Shown here piece by piece: positions 1-14,069 of a DNA stretch of 64,000 nucleotides (the first letter of the stretch is position 1; each line of letters starts with the position of its first letter). The stretch comes from Solenopsis invicta. Its lineage: Eukaryota > Arthropoda > Insecta > Hymenoptera > Formicidae. The notes under the pieces are model-generated. The model worked only from the letters and a program-made list of their open reading frames with translations, was not told the DNA's origin and made no database searches. The position numbers were made by a program, and so were the translations under genes. Where the stretch lies: the NCBI RefSeq assembly GCF_016802725.1, contig NC_052677.1:12015306-12079305 (forward strand), written 5' to 3'.

Positions 1-3000
1 TGTGTGAGGTGTCCACTTCCCCCTCCCCCTCTCTCGACCTCTTAATCATCGGGATTATTTCTATACTTGTGTTTTTAAATTTTACGTTATTTCACTTTGG
101 GAAAATTGCTGTTATAATTGAATTGTGGCAAATGTAAGTTGTCATTTATATAACTGAGAAGATTTGCTAAAGGTGTCAATGCGCTTTTGACTAAAATATC
201 GTGCGCGGCTCGCACATGCGGCGCGCATATGCCCGCCGCGTGCGTGCAGATACATCGACGCAAGTGCTCGTAAATACGTGCGAACGGACCCTTGTGCAAC
301 GGGGAACGGGGGGGGGGGAAAGGGAGGAAGGGAGGGAAGTCGTTATTTTACTGCGCGAAAGGAACGACCGCAAGAATTCGCGAGCCACGTGCAGCCCCTT
401 TTGTTTTGCAACCTTTCTAGCCGAAGGTTCCCGCATTTTCATTGATCGCGGATCTCGTTCGACACGACCTTTGAACCTCGGCGATTAATCAGGGAGCGTT
501 AGACCTTTATTTGTGTATCGAACTTACAAGTATGATGTATAAAAAGGGGGGCAACCATTAATCCCAAGTTCCAGCGCGATATAAATCTCGTAAAACGATA
601 AATCTCATGAAACATTCATTCCGGCGGAGGCCAGCCTGACGTAAAGTTGTGAGAAAACTTGCGATTATTACGTGGCTCTGAGACACGCTGCCTTCTATCG
701 CGAACGGACCGTGTCGGTCCCCCGGTGTTTACGACACTGCGCGTGGCACAGCCCGTATCGTAGATACACGTGGGCACGCGAAGAGCGCCCACACGTCGCG
801 GATTCTCGCTCGGCCTTCGGACTCGCCTGCACGCGCCGCGTGCGCGGGTATTAGCGTTTCACGCAACTGCCTCTTTCTTTCACCGCCCAGCGCCTAAACG
901 ATCTAACGCAATCGACGCCACGGCTCTGCGAAATCGGCGAAAACGCCGCTCGCCGGCTCCGAGAAATAACCGCGCTGCCGAAAAAGCCTCGCTTTAATTG
1001 CTATTGCGCTTGAGATTTACGAGAGTCGTTTCTTACGAAAGGGTATGTGCAATTGTCACCTCGCCGCGTGATTCTTGTAGCTTTCCTATTTCAAAATTAA
1101 TAAGAAAAGTGTTTGCTCGTTTCACGTCGAATTGTTTTTTTTTTTTGCTTCGGGAAATCGATATTGAAATAATCCACTTTCCAGCTGTCATGACGATTAA
1201 AATCACCCCTCTCGAGGCGGTGGAGTCGCTTCCCCTATTATATGCCAAGATCTTTCAAATCGAAATAGGGGCGTTAAAGTGGGTCAAAGACAAGGGCGGT
1301 GCAAAGGGGTAGCTAACAAAGGGTCAACTTCTGGATAGTCCTCCATAATACAATACCGCTCTTCATATTTCTCTTGCAAGGTTACAGGAAATTACCGTTG
1401 AAAACTAAAAAAATTATGAAATATTTTCAGTTACAAAGACTACATTAAGCGCGCTTTAATCCTTACAAGTAAAAAGACATGAGCTTCCCACGAGCTCTAG
1501 CTTTCACATCGACAGATTTCGTAAGCGCGTCTTTGATTAAAGATAAAAATTATATTTCTGTCCTCTCTATGGATTTATATATATTTCCTTCTTTGAAATT
1601 CTCCCGTGTTCTAAAGTTATTCCACAGTCGCCGATGCTTACATAATGCTACCGATATGCGCTCGATCGGCGGAATGCAGACTACTTTCCCGATCTCGCGA
1701 CGTGCCAACTGCAGTACAAGCGTGCGGGATATACGGGCGCACATGCAGGTGCAGCGAGAGACTTCGAATCGATTTGCGAGAGCCTACACGCGGCACAATT
1801 TCGTGTCCGGGACAGACCAGACGAGATGAGAGACGAACGGCTGCTGGCACGAATCGCGACGTTCTCGTCGTTGAAAATGAACCGGAAACGCTGGCCCGAA
1901 TCGCAACGAGCTGCCGGGGACTGCCCCGGACAGCGTAGAAGCGTGAGAGATTCGTTGAGGAACGATCAAAGTCCGATTTGCCGTATTGTTAACTTCTCTC
2001 GATCAACCTCGGAATTGATTAATCGCGATAAACATCGCGAACGCGCAGCTCCCTTAACGACGATGATGTTGGACGCATCAGTTTTACGTATTGTTGATTC
2101 CTGACGGTTCAAACGGGCCAGGCGTGACTATCGATCGCGGCGGCATATTCATTGAATGCAAACAGATTCCACGTGATTCATTGACTTTACCGTGACCCCG
2201 TTAATCCCTTCCTTATTCCGTGACGGTAGGCTCGGTCGCGCGGCGAGGGGATTTTGAAAATTTTAATCGGACGCGTTTAATCGGGCACGCGTTACAAATC
2301 CACGGCGAGGTCTCCCGAATGGTGTGACGACACTTCCGACCGCTGGAATCTCACGAATTTACGCAGCTTTCCTGGACGGTTTCGTGACCGAATGTCCGAC
2401 GATGGAATTTAATGGCGCTATGACGTGCAAATTGCGCGGAACTCGCGAACAATTCTGTTTTAATAGGAGGTATCCGCGCAAAACGCACGACATTCATCAT
2501 CGTCTCGCGAAACGACGGACGCGCCGTGGTTTTCGAAATTATTACGGGACAATTGAATTATCAAACGCGGAAGGGAGGTAACGCGTTTAAATGTTCGACA
2601 GTTTTCCGGGAGGCGGGGGGAGGGGGAGGGAATGCCTCCCGCTTCCCGTGTGACGCGTAATTAAACTTGACGATTGATTTCATTCGAGCGTCAACAAACA
2701 ACAGTTTTTTTTTCCTTGCACGACGGACGGTGCGACAATCGGACGATGAATGTTAATCGAGAATTTATACATTAACGTCACGGCTGCTTAACGGATGCAA
2801 ATGTCACGGCCACTATAGGAAAGAAAAATACGAGAGCTCCCGTGATTCTTGGCACTTATTTCGACGCCGCGGCTCGAAATTACGTCGACGATTGATACTT
2901 CGCATAATGCGAATGTCTGTAACTCAACATCATCCGCGGAACGACACGCGAGCATAATTGTATGGCATAATTAATTTTTTCACGATTTCCTGTGCACAAT

Positions 3001-3248
3001 GAATAGTATTATACACTCAAAACACAAGATGGATAATTGTAAAAATTCCGCCCGCACAGAAAAAAAATTAATATCAAATCAACAATTCAACGTTTCATAT
3101 ATGTATAACGAGAATATAAATCTTCTTGGAAAAAATAAACAAATATCATTTGCTGTAATAATTCGCTAAGAAAGCGTGTTGGAAAAATCCAAAGTTCCAA
3201 AATTCTCAAGTTTCTTAAATTCCTAATCACTCAAATAATACGAATGCC

Positions 3249-3276
<28 letters not shown>
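3249..3276. repeat. (AG)n microsatellite
   Basis: Fourteen uninterrupted AG dinucleotides, read directly. Confidence 0.95.
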
Positions 3277-3282
<6 letters not shown>

Positions 3283-3928
3283 TAGAAATTTTTCAATAAA
3301 TTCACGAGTCGTCGAGCAGAGAGGGAACTTGTAAGGAAAAATCAGCCTTGTCTTTTTTGGCCCCTCGAAAAACACTCAGCTAAACGGTCTCGCGAGATAA
3401 CAGCTGGGTAGAGGTGACTTCGTCCGCGGGCTGCGGGGTCAACGTGGCACAGATTCGCGTGCTAGGTCGCGTCGCGGTGTTGAATTCGCCTTGCGTTGTG
3501 CACGAAGCGGAATGAGAGAGATCGGTTTATGCGCTCGTATGTGGAAGAGCGCGCGTATCACGAGACGACGAAGCGTAACGCACGTATACAAAGAAACGCG
3601 TGCGCACACACGTATACACGCGTGCACGCGGCGCGCGGGGACGACGGACGACGAGCCGCTGCCGTTGGTGTTGGTCGATCAATACACTACGCTGGTGGAA
3701 GCGAGATGAGAGGAGGAAGCTGAAGGGCACGGGAGGATGAGGGAGAGAGGGAGGATGGACGCATTGTTAAAGCCTCCGTGGACACGCTGGACCGATATTT
3801 GCACAATGCGCAGCCCGGAAAAGTCGCGTGGCCGTGTTCGGGATTTCCTCCCTGATCCACCTTGCCCTCCGAATCGTCGCAGCAATTAGCGGTGCATATG
3901 TTATATCTGCTTCCGTATAAGAGGGAGG

Positions 3929-3953
3929 TCTCTCTCTCTCTCTCTCTCTCTCT
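3929..3953. repeat. (TC)n microsatellite
   Basis: About twelve uninterrupted TC dinucleotides followed by a short TATATATA run. Confidence 0.95.
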
Positions 3954-4642
3954 GTATATATACATGTTTTCCCGAGACAGTCGAAAATGTCTGCAATCGC
4001 GATGTAACGAAGATGATGTAAAAATCAACTTTGACTCGTACGTTACAAAGCGTATATCTGTTTAGCTATCTATAACAGTTTAAAGAAGTCTATCTAGAAT
4101 CATATCCGGTAACACGATTTCAAAATAACTCTTTCGGGAAATGATTTTTAAACAATTTGACGGAATTGCAGTCTTTGACGGCATTTCATAGCCTTGATTC
4201 TTATACGTCAAGTCTTCATTGCGATTTTCCAGCAATAGGGATCTCACAACGATGGAACTAACATGATATTTTTATCCGAACAGCTATCGATTATCCCGCA
4301 ACAATACGCGAGGGTTCCTCAAGTGGTCAATATCGCGTACCGCTCGGCCTGAAAGCTCCCTACGTTTCTGGAAATGTTACTTCCACCCGTTTGACCCATC
4401 GAGTTGACGATCACGTATCATTGCCATCCTACTCATCCTGTCATCGTCAGCCCTCAAAGATATTCGCGGGTGGCGATCAAAGCGCTTCTACCGTCGTTTT
4501 GCTTCTTCTTCCTCGGGGTGGCCCCCTTTGGTGGTCTTTGAGAAGACACTTCGCTGAGCTTCTCCCCCGACTCCGGAAGAATGCGCATAAAGGTTATCGA
4601 CCTGTCGTGAGATTTTACCCTTCCCCCTTTTCCCCACCAAAT

Positions 4643-4668
4643 TCCTTCCTTCCTTCCTTCCTTCCTTC
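4643..4668. repeat. (TTCC)n microsatellite
   Basis: About six tandem TTCC tetranucleotides. Confidence 0.9.
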
Positions 4669-7624
4669 TCAAAAGCGCTCGCGCCCTGTCCTTTTCCCCT
4701 GTCCTCTCCTCTCGTCGTTGCGTAATAAGTAAAACTGGAAGAGCAGGCTGGAGAGGAACCAGAAGAGAAGAACGGAATGCAGAAAGGGAACAAAAGGATG
4801 GCGATGATCGAACGAGACGTAATAGGCGAGCGAAACCTGGTTTCTTAGAATGGCGAAGAGGACCTCTACCGCGAGCGTTTCGCATATCTCAGAGATATCC
4901 CGCGCTCGCAGTTGTGTGTCGATTAAAAAAATGAAAACCGTGCGCACACGCGGTTGTATAATTTTCCGGTTCTTCGAGAAGCGTGCGAGCAACTGCTCGA
5001 CAAAAGAGGTCGCATTAGAAATTTTCTGTACGCAACGAGCATGATTTTTTATATACTACGTTTCCGTTAGTTCGCCGTTGGATCCGAGGAAATCTCGCAG
5101 GAGTCATAATTTCCCTCGTTTCCTTCCCACGCTCCTCTTTCCGAGATTTTCGTTCGCGTGCGTATAACAGGAACTCTCGTTTGCGCTCGGTCCACATTCG
5201 CGGTTTCTTTGACAAGGGCAGAGGATACGTGGAATAGCTACGTTGAAGCCGTACTATAGCGCCCGACAGCTCGGCTGTAGGAGCGTATTATAGCGGACCA
5301 CCTAGCGTTAATCGAGCCGATCGAAACGTGTGCACGCGTGAAGAGGAAGGGCGTGAACCAAAGCCAGAGAGGGTCAACGGTCTTCGCTACTCGTACGTCC
5401 GTTTAAGAGGCTCGAGTGGAACGAATGATCGACGCGGCTCCCACGATGCGCGATGCCGATCATCGAGCCGCCCGTGCGTCCGTCGTCCCGTGAAGCGTAA
5501 CCCCGTGACCGTCAACGTTATTAAAGTCACCTTCCTTTTACGCTCGACTAGGTCACGTACCGAGACATTTCGAAAGTCCAAGATCAATTCTGCGATCAGG
5601 TCTAAACAGCTAATGACGTTGAGAGCGAACAATCGTGTATGTTCAGCGTGATTGGCGACAAACGGAAAATCGATTCTCCTAATTGAATCATGACTCGGCA
5701 ATACCTGAGATCAGGAGGAGATTGATAGTAATTATATCAACGTGCGCGCGGTGAGATCGATGTCTTTATCCTTCGCGGGCATGTAACAGAGCCGTTATAG
5801 CGAGAAGCACACCGAGGAGAAAGCAGGACAAAAGGAGAAAGAGGCTCCGTCCGGCAAGAGTTATGACGATTGTTCGTGATAGCTCGTGGCATTGTGAAAA
5901 CACAGTGTCAACACTCTGAAAACTTCGTGCTATCCAAAAGTATCTAAAAAATTATACACACTTCCTCGCGATCATTCAAAGATATCTCATGAATCGACGT
6001 ATATTCCCTCTCTTTTAATAAAAATCCGACGCTCAAACGATTGAGAAAGTCGATTCGAGGTCGACGTTACAGAAATTATATTAGTCCGACGTCCCTAAGG
6101 AGCCTAAAGGCTTTTTCAAGCATGTAAAGTTCGATCAGCAGGAGCTGAGGTTTTCCTCGCGTTAAGTAAGAATTCGGACAAGTCAAAGGACGTTTGATAA
6201 CAGAGGGGAGATTCCATGACGAAATCGCTCCCATGGCGAAGCCCACGTGAAAATACGCCAATGCGGAAGAAAGACTCTGCGACACTCATCGTCGCACCTT
6301 GTCGCGGAAGGAGCCTCTATCGATCCTCGCTCCACGATATACCTAGACGACAAGCCGCCGAGAGAGGAAGCAGAATCAGAAGGTGTATCGGTGGGATTTG
6401 TCGCTGGCTAAAAAGGAGTTCATCCGGCGAGACCTAATTTAGTCAGCCTGTCGATACGGGGGACACCCTTGCGGCTGGCGGTATCGACGGTGAGATTAGA
6501 GCGACGGTTACCAGAACGCGATTACAGCGATTTACCTGCGAAGACGCTCGCTAGGGCGTTCTTGAGATGTAAATGAGGATCACAAACGAAACGCATTCAA
6601 AGTAAGAGATTGGAGGAGTCTCGAAACATATAATTTGACTTGCATTTGTGCTTTCGCTAATTCAAATCAAACTCATCTTTTTTCCCGTTGTTAAAAGAAA
6701 GTTTACGATATTTGATTCAAAATTTCCCGAGAAAAGAGGCCTCTCTCTCTCCCTCTAATTTAATTTTCCGAAAGAGTCGCAATCCGAGTCGCTTATCACG
6801 CCACGTGTGAGTGTAGTACGTGCGCGTCTTAAATATTCTTACATCGCGGAAGAGAATTTATATCAGATAAGTCGATTGGACTATTGAGTGACGACGATAA
6901 TCCGTATGCGACACGACGTTAATTAAACGAATGCTAATTTCTGACACGACGATAGCGCGAAGAGGACGTAGCTTGGGTTAATTAACGTATCGATCAAAAC
7001 CGTGTTAATTAACGGCAAATAGTCTACGTCTGCATTGGAACATTCCCAATTAAACTTCGTGCGATGCATACGGAGCGTCCCAAATTTTTTTTTTTCCCCG
7101 ATCAATTTCGACGTGCTCTAAACGGTTCTTCAACGTCCTCGTAAGGCGTAAACTCATTAATCCATTATCTCAATCGGGGATTGATCGTCGTCCGGCTGAA
7201 GAGGAACATTCGATAATCATTTGCGATTTCGTAACGCTGTCGCAATACCCGTCGATTATCGAGATGCAACGGAACTTGGCAAATTATGAATAGTTCTACC
7301 TATGCTGGAACGTCCCCTTTCCCAATATCACGCGCCACCGATTTTGCAACGCAAGCATGACTCGATTTATCACGGAACAGAGGTTCCGCTTGTCGGGGTA
7401 ATCTCTAATAGAGGTGCATTCCATCCAACTTGTCAGCCTCGCGCGCGATCGATCTCGCGCAACGAGATCTCTCTACGCGACGCGAGCCCACGTTGACGGT
7501 GACGACGAGATCTCGACTTGGAACTTCGGCGCGCGGTTCTACGGCTGGTCCACGTCGAATCGCACGACGATACGGATAAACCGCGTTTACAGGTGACAAA
7601 TATCGCGCCAGCGGGACCACTCAC

Positions 7625-7867
7625 CTTGACGAAATGCAGGTTCTCCTTGTCGAGGAGGAACTCCATGGACTTGTGGGGCCGCTGGTGGATGGCGGACGTT
7701 GCGGCGGACGCGACGTCGTCGCGGGGGCTCCTGTGCGTAGCGCCGACGGGCGACTGGGGTACGTGGAGGGCGTGCTCGGGCCGCGGCCGCGGCGCCGCCG
7801 CCGAGGTGTGGTTGAGGTCGAGCAGGCTGCGGGTCTTCTTACCACCGGCGCCGGCGGCGGCAGCGGC

Positions 7868-7909
<42 letters not shown>

Positions 7910-8231
7910 GGTAGCTGCGGCGGCAGCGGAGACGGCGTTTGCACCAGCGGTGTACGTCGTGCCGTTGTAGCTGCTCGTGTTGTTGATCACCGCCTCGTCG
8001 AGGTCGGTCTCCAGTAGGCCGACCGGGCGCTCCTGGGCGGCCTGCATCGCGCGGGCCTTCGCCATCTCGATCGCCGCCGGGTTACCAAGGTCCGTGGCGG
8101 CGCGTCGGCGCGACGCCGACGTCGACGTCGACGCCGACGCCGACGCTCGAGTCGACGTTCCCAGAGCGGCGACGCGCGGCGGTTGCGGCGGCAGGGGCGG
8201 CTTGCTGGACACTGGTGCCCTCCCGTTGCTG
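7625..8231 (-). CDS. Large disordered protein gene, exon 5 of the visible exons (polyalanine exon)
   Basis: This exon encodes about residues 1218-1420 of the large minus-strand protein. The acceptor is a pyrimidine-rich stretch ending TTTCAG at 8,232-8,234; the donor at 7,624 is a consensus GTGAGT. It enters in phase 2, exactly matching the preceding exon that ends at 15,269, and leaves in phase 0. The product is Ser/Pro/Ala-rich with a long polyalanine run (about residues 1316-1345, from GCC/GCG repeats at 7,851-7,935), then a more conserved-looking end with the motifs TRSLLDLNHT and KSMEFLLDKENLHFVK. The acceptor is a tandem CAGCAG, so splicing may include or skip one serine. No stop codon is reached, so the gene continues leftward. 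I do not recognise the family; low-complexity content makes it look like a scaffold or regulatory protein, but that is only inference. Confidence 0.7.
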
Positions 8232-9905
8232 CTGAAACAACGAACAGACACGGACACTCTCTTCAGGCTCAGTCGACTTGATCGGTGGTGGTGAAGGAGG
8301 TGATCGAGCAGACGTTGGAGATAACGCGGGTGATTTGATCTTGTGATACGAACCGCCGATTGGAAATCTCGCCGCGCCACGACCAGGACATCGCCAATAT
8401 CTAGGTGTAATAGGGACTGAAGAGCGAAAGGATGAGACGGCACGCTCTCACGGCTGAACCGAACCCGTCAGCGAATCCGACTGATCTTGTACAGCGCCGC
8501 GCGCGTTACATCGACGGCGCGCGACGTTCCACGGGATAATTGGATATCGGTGGATTACATCAGAGTTTTAAGAGTGACCCTGATGCGCGCACCTTTGAGG
8601 TGGGGGAACGCGCTGATGGACGTTACACGTTGCAACTTTGCGATAATTAATTCCTAATGAAAATCCATAAATTTCAGCTGAACAACGCGTTCCGCATATT
8701 TCCCGCCTTCGACTCTTGAATTTCGCGTACAGCGGGAGAACAAAGATCCCTTTCTTTATTCATAACTTACTCGTTCGTTGCAATTAAAGACACTTTTTTC
8801 GTACTTTATCGCGGCTCGCGGAGGATAATTGCTTCATTAAGCTGACGTATTATCCGACCACGTTGGAAGCAAGTCACGTTACGCGAGGCTCGTACGCAAT
8901 AACGTCGTATAGTTTTGATCCCGTCGCGTCTGCGTGAAGCTTTATGAGGCCGGATTACTGATACCGAACGAGAGCGTCGACAGTTTTTGTTCCGCACGCG
9001 ACGCTATTGCGATATATGCGGTAATTGGAAATTAGCGTCCAAGCGTATTTCACGCTGTCGCAACGTCATTGGTTTTCGATAGCGGGCAGTTGGCGGCTGA
9101 GTGATGCGCTCTCTTTTTTTGTCATCCCCTTGACCGAAATCGGGAGTATTAACCCCTGCGCCTACGACGAGTACCCCTTAATACAATTTCTACTGACGAT
9201 AGCCGATACATCACGATTATCTCGCTCGGGCATTATGAAAAATTAATGGAAAGCTAATCGCAATAAATTTGTACCAACAAATTATCCTCCGTGTTATTAA
9301 AGTGTCAATGAGAGGCACACACGTTGCGCGGTTGACTATCGCGGCTGCTCCTTTTAATCGCTCGAATTAAAGATCGTTGTGATTACGACGACTTACACGA
9401 AATAAATTACAGCGACTTTCGCTTTTCAACTTCCGATCCGCATGGTCCGGATTCGCGCGAGAGACAGTGGTCGCTTTATTATGTTTCCTAGAGGCGAACA
9501 TATGTCATATCGATAAAGACACGACTATATATATATACCCCGGCGCAGGGAGGACAGTCATTAATAAGACACTTTCTATCCGCCATGAGCACACAGCCTC
9601 CTAGAAAAGAAGGCTGGGATACAGCCGGGCTACTATTCCGAGCTCCTCGAGACCTCGTTACATTACGAATGAGTACGGAGCAGCAATCTGTTGTGAAGCT
9701 GTCAGAGAGCTGTAATCTATTACGGCCGATGATCTTTGACCGCGAGTTTACGCGATTGCAGAGTACTCGGCAACCAAGTTCGTTTCAGTATGCTCGTTTG
9801 GAAGGATGATTCTCGATTATGCGTTGATTAACGAGTTGTTGCGAGTTAAATTATCTCGGATACGTCACAAAGTACCTAAGTTAAACAAAGTACCTAGTTA
9901 AAAAG

Positions 9906-10407
9906 CAGGTTTGGATAAGTTAATATATTTTTTTTAAGCTAAATTAAATTAAAGTTAATGGTTTATAAAATTAATTTAGTTACGTTAAAAGTTACATGAA
10001 CAAAAAACGAATTAGTTACAAGAATAATTAACTTGAGTTAAATTAGAAATTAATTTTGAAAAACATTATTCATTATTAAATTACAAAGACGTATTTTTTT
10101 AAAGTTAAATTACGCAAAACAATTATAATATGCAGATCAACAAATAAACTTAATATTTTATTTGTAAATTAAGTTTGTATAATATAACGAAGAGATCTTA
10201 TTTTTTTGTATGGAAATGCATTTTTCTCTTACAATTTTTTCTTGTACGTAGATAAATTTTTAACTTGGGAAAGAAAGTTAATGAATTCAAGTTAATGTGT
10301 TTCAAAAGTAATTAGTTAAAGTTAAAAAATTAAATCTTTAAAAATTAACTAAGTTAAGTCAGAAGTTATTAACTTTTAACTTTTTAACTAGTTACTACCC
10401 AGCCCTG
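9906..10407 (-). mobile_element. hAT-like non-autonomous element, 502 bp, with 8-bp target duplication
   Basis: The right end reads, on the minus strand, CAGGGCTGGGTAGTAACTAG and the left end reads CAGGTTTGGATAAGTTAA, a diverged terminal inverted repeat. Both ends are flanked by the identical 8 bp TTAAAAAG (9,898-9,905 and 10,408-10,415), the length expected of hAT transposition. The interior is AT-rich, built of GTTAA/TTAAC motifs, without coding capacity. Copies of the same family lie at 14,070-14,873 and about 34,368-34,860. The superfamily assignment rests on the 8-bp duplication and CAGGG-type end. Confidence 0.8.
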
Positions 10408-13400
10408 TTAAAAAGAAATTTGTCGAAAAACTAAAATATTTAGTGTCACACGTTCAATTAAACATGGAGTTGGTTTAGTTAATCTTCTTGATTAAAAATA
10501 ATTAATGGTTGACCTGAATAAACTATATCTCTTTTGCAACTAAATAATTGTTGAATCAACTCATTGCTAACAATTAGTTGAACGTATTAAAGTAAATATT
10601 TTAGTTTAATACGTAAAACAAATCTCTTTTCCGAGTGTACATGCAGTGTACAGTACAAAGAGTGCCCAAAATTGGTCGTCCTAACTGCGACGCATCCGGA
10701 GAAATTAATTATACCGTCGAGGCTCACTAACAATAAGAATTATAAATGTTTAGGGAAGCCGAGCGCAAAGCGCGTCGACGCAAATAAAATTACGATGCGG
10801 AAACCTCGCACGTGATCCAGCGACGCGTTACGACGCGACGCGGCGTGGCATGGCAGTCGGTTTTATTATCGCCGCATTGCGTGAGATCATGTTTATAAAC
10901 GCGATGGGGAATCATCGGTCTCTAAAATTAGTATACGATCGATCGTCAAAACAGCGACGGATTTCAGGGGAAATTTCCCTCGAGTTGAAAACGAGCTGAG
11001 AACCGCGAGCTCCGAGCGGTACCTAAATATTTTTCTTATTTCGGCGAATGTCGACGCCAACGAACCGAAGCCGAAGTAACGAATGTTTAACGAATATCAA
11101 CGTGGACAAGCGGGCGATGAAAACAGTTCGAGAGAGAAAATTATATACAAGACGTCGCGTATTTATCGACATTAATTAGTGTATTAATAAGATTGAGATA
11201 GTATCTCTCGAAAATATACATTTTACAAATTGCCGGGTTTAGCGGATTTAATCTGCGCGAGATGGGGCCTTGCGATACGACGTATAATAACTCGACGTCC
11301 CGGCGACGACGACGACGACGACGATGGAACGCAGCTGGAAATCGCGCTGGAATGAGCGCGGGAGCGAGGAGCTTAATTGCGCCGTCGTTAAAGAGCCGGC
11401 TAAATGGTGGCGTTTGTTGCGTTTTCGAGGCGGAATAAAGGGGGCAGGGCAAAATAGGCGTACGCAAAAAAAAAAAAAGAGAAAGAGAGACGAGACGAAG
11501 ATAAGAGACGGAACCGGAGAACACTGCTGGTCCTTTTACGCGACGGCGAAGACGGCGAAGAAAGGGGGGCAAAAAGTCCACGGAGCGGAGGACAGAAACC
11601 CCGCGATTATGGGAGTTCCGAAAGTGACGTTGAACCCGTCTCTCGAACGCGACTTCCGGACTCTCTCGAACCGGAATGCATGAAATAAAATTAATACGAG
11701 GCGCCTCTCCGACCGGCACTACACCTACACACGTGCGCAAGGTGTATATTTAACTGCGGTAAGAGACGTTCGAGCGAGTCTCGAGATTTGCGTCGCACTA
11801 AGTCGAGATAGCGGGGTTAGCGAAATGCCTTTGCCATTATCGTTAAACACGCTGAAAGATTTTACGGTTGAGAAATCAAAGGGAAGAAAAGAAAGAAAAA
11901 AACGAAACCAAGAGAAATGAGGCTGTCTTGCATTTTCTTTATCGAAAAGAGACTGCTTTCGAAATTGCAATAGAAAAAAGAAAAAGAAATTGGACGAAGA
12001 AGTAATTAAACGGCGACGTAATTCCTGTCAAATTTAATTGCGCGATGCATGAACAATTACGAATAAAAAACGAGTGCTTTGATCATATAAATTGCCTTTG
12101 TTATCGAGCCGCCGGATGCTGGCGAATTACGTTTTCTGGAACTGGACGTCGCGCGCGATATTTTGCATGCTCTTGCATAACCAACGCCAATTATATGCCA
12201 CATCCTCGCCAGGGAAGTCCGACTCGCAGACTCCAGCTCCGCTTGCGAAAGCTCGAATGGCGGTGGCGGCGGCGGCGGCTTCCTAAATTACATCTCGCAG
12301 CTTACGACGATGATTCACAGCATCCAAACGCGAGCGAACGAGCGTGGGATATCGGCCGCGTTCTGTTTAACATTTCGTCAAACAAACCGAGAAATGCAGC
12401 CGCCAAAAATCTCCGGCGTGTGGCATGGTGGCAATGAGATAATCCTTTGCCGAAGTATATGTCACGTACAAGAGCGAAGAAATAAAATCCGAATTGGCAG
12501 GCCGTTATGCAAGCCCATGAAAAAGAGATGTCGTAAATCAGAAATGGCCGCAACCTTTATATAAATCATTGGTAAGCTAATAAATAAAAGTTGTCCGCTT
12601 GTAGCGCTTGAGGAAGCCGATTGTTGACAGGATGAAAAGGGGTTACAAATCGAATATCTCAATTTATGGATTTATCAATATTCATTCGATTGTTGGCGCG
12701 AGAGAAGCTATTGACAAAGAAGTGCGCGAAAGGAATTTAGAAGAATTATCATAATTTGAAAAAAGAAATAATTTTTCGAGAACCTTCTATGCAATGTAAT
12801 GGAACGTTCAACGCTCGTATTTTGCGCGCGGATCAGAAATTCATTTAACATGTCAGCGAAAAGGCGGCGAAGTTGTTTCGCTTGGAAAACAGAAGCCTCC
12901 CCCCATTCTCCTTTTTCTTCTCGATGAAACTTTTTCGATGCAGCACGAATCAAAACGAAAGACGCTGCTTCGGCGAAATCTAATGCGATAAAGCAAACGT
13001 TTGTTAAAGAGGGAGGAGGGATCAGATACGTAGTTCTCAGAAGGACGCGGAGGGGCCAATAAAAATACTCGCGGCTGCGCCGGGAGAAGAAATTACGAAT
13101 GATCTATCGATCGAAATTATTATTATTATTATATGTGGTTATTCGCGAAGATCTTAATTGCTCGCCAATTAATTAAAATTGTTTTTAATTGAAATTTCGA
13201 TTGCCTTGTTTTCTATATTAAAAGAAATCAGATCGGCGGGCAAAATCAGAGGGAGATGCGCCGAAAGCGAGACACGGAAGGCAAGAAATATGAAATAAAA
13301 GCGGTTGACAGGGAGACGGGAAAGAAGGGTCGTGTTATAAAATGCAATTAGGTCGCATTACACGAGAATGACGTGGCGAGACGCGGGGTGAGAGTTAAAT

Positions 13401-14069
13401 TTAATTAAGAGAACCGAACTGGTTTCCGCCGCCGCCGCTGCCGCAGACAGAACCGGGACAGCGCGCCCGATTACCGACGAGAGACAACAGAAATGATGGA
13501 TACGAGAATAAAATTACATCGTTCAGTGAAGTGTAAAAGCGTCTGAAGTCTGATTTAGAATGGAATTAGACGCGGACCGAGCACACACAGTCCTCTCCTT
13601 AAGAGAGAAAGAGAGAGAGGGGGGGGGAGGGGGAAGGGAAGGAAACAAACATGCCGACGAGCGATTGCGACAGACGAGCGATGGCGGTGTGGGACGAGAT
13701 GAAAGTGGAATTAAACAAAACTGTGAATGAAGCGGTTTTCTAACGCTAGCGTGGGACGGCACTCGAAGCGACGGGATTAAATAAAATTACATCAAAGATA
13801 TATAGAAAGGAGCATTATGAATGCCCAATGTATCAAAGTGATTTTCTCTCGTTAACAAATAAATAAGCTAAGTTGCAAAAATGCAGTAAAAAGAAAAGAT
13901 AATACACGACGCTGTCGACTGGAGATAGCTTAGATAGTAAACACGATCGAAGATAGCGAAACACATGATTTACAATGATCCTTTCGATGCAAATACTGAA
14001 ATAAATTCAGTTCGAGATCGATACCCTACGCATTTGAAACTTTAATTATGGATTCATTTATCACATAAT

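Larger units (their letters stand above)
1..7624. other. No supportable gene; probably intron or 3' flank of the large minus-strand gene
   Basis: I found no exon here with credible coding character on either strand; open frames are short, arginine-rich and lack splice or start context. Because the exon ending at 7,625 finishes with a good donor on the minus strand, at least the right part of this stretch should be intron of that gene, whose later exons must lie here unrecognised or beyond the left edge. The stretch contains three simple-sequence tracts listed separately and scattered GC-rich patches. Confidence 0.6.

Noticed and set aside
4391..4885. Frames of 113 and 143 codons on opposite strands
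   Set aside because: They overlap a TTCC microsatellite, have biased composition and lack splice or start context.
7621..8294. Plus-strand and alternative-frame readings over the polyalanine exon
   Set aside because: GC-rich triplet repeats open all frames; only the minus-strand frame joins its neighbours by phase.
11141..11740. 199-codon minus-strand frame in an intron
   Set aside because: Its Arg/Phe-rich translation comes from a GA-rich stretch and CGA repeats; no splice context links it to the gene.
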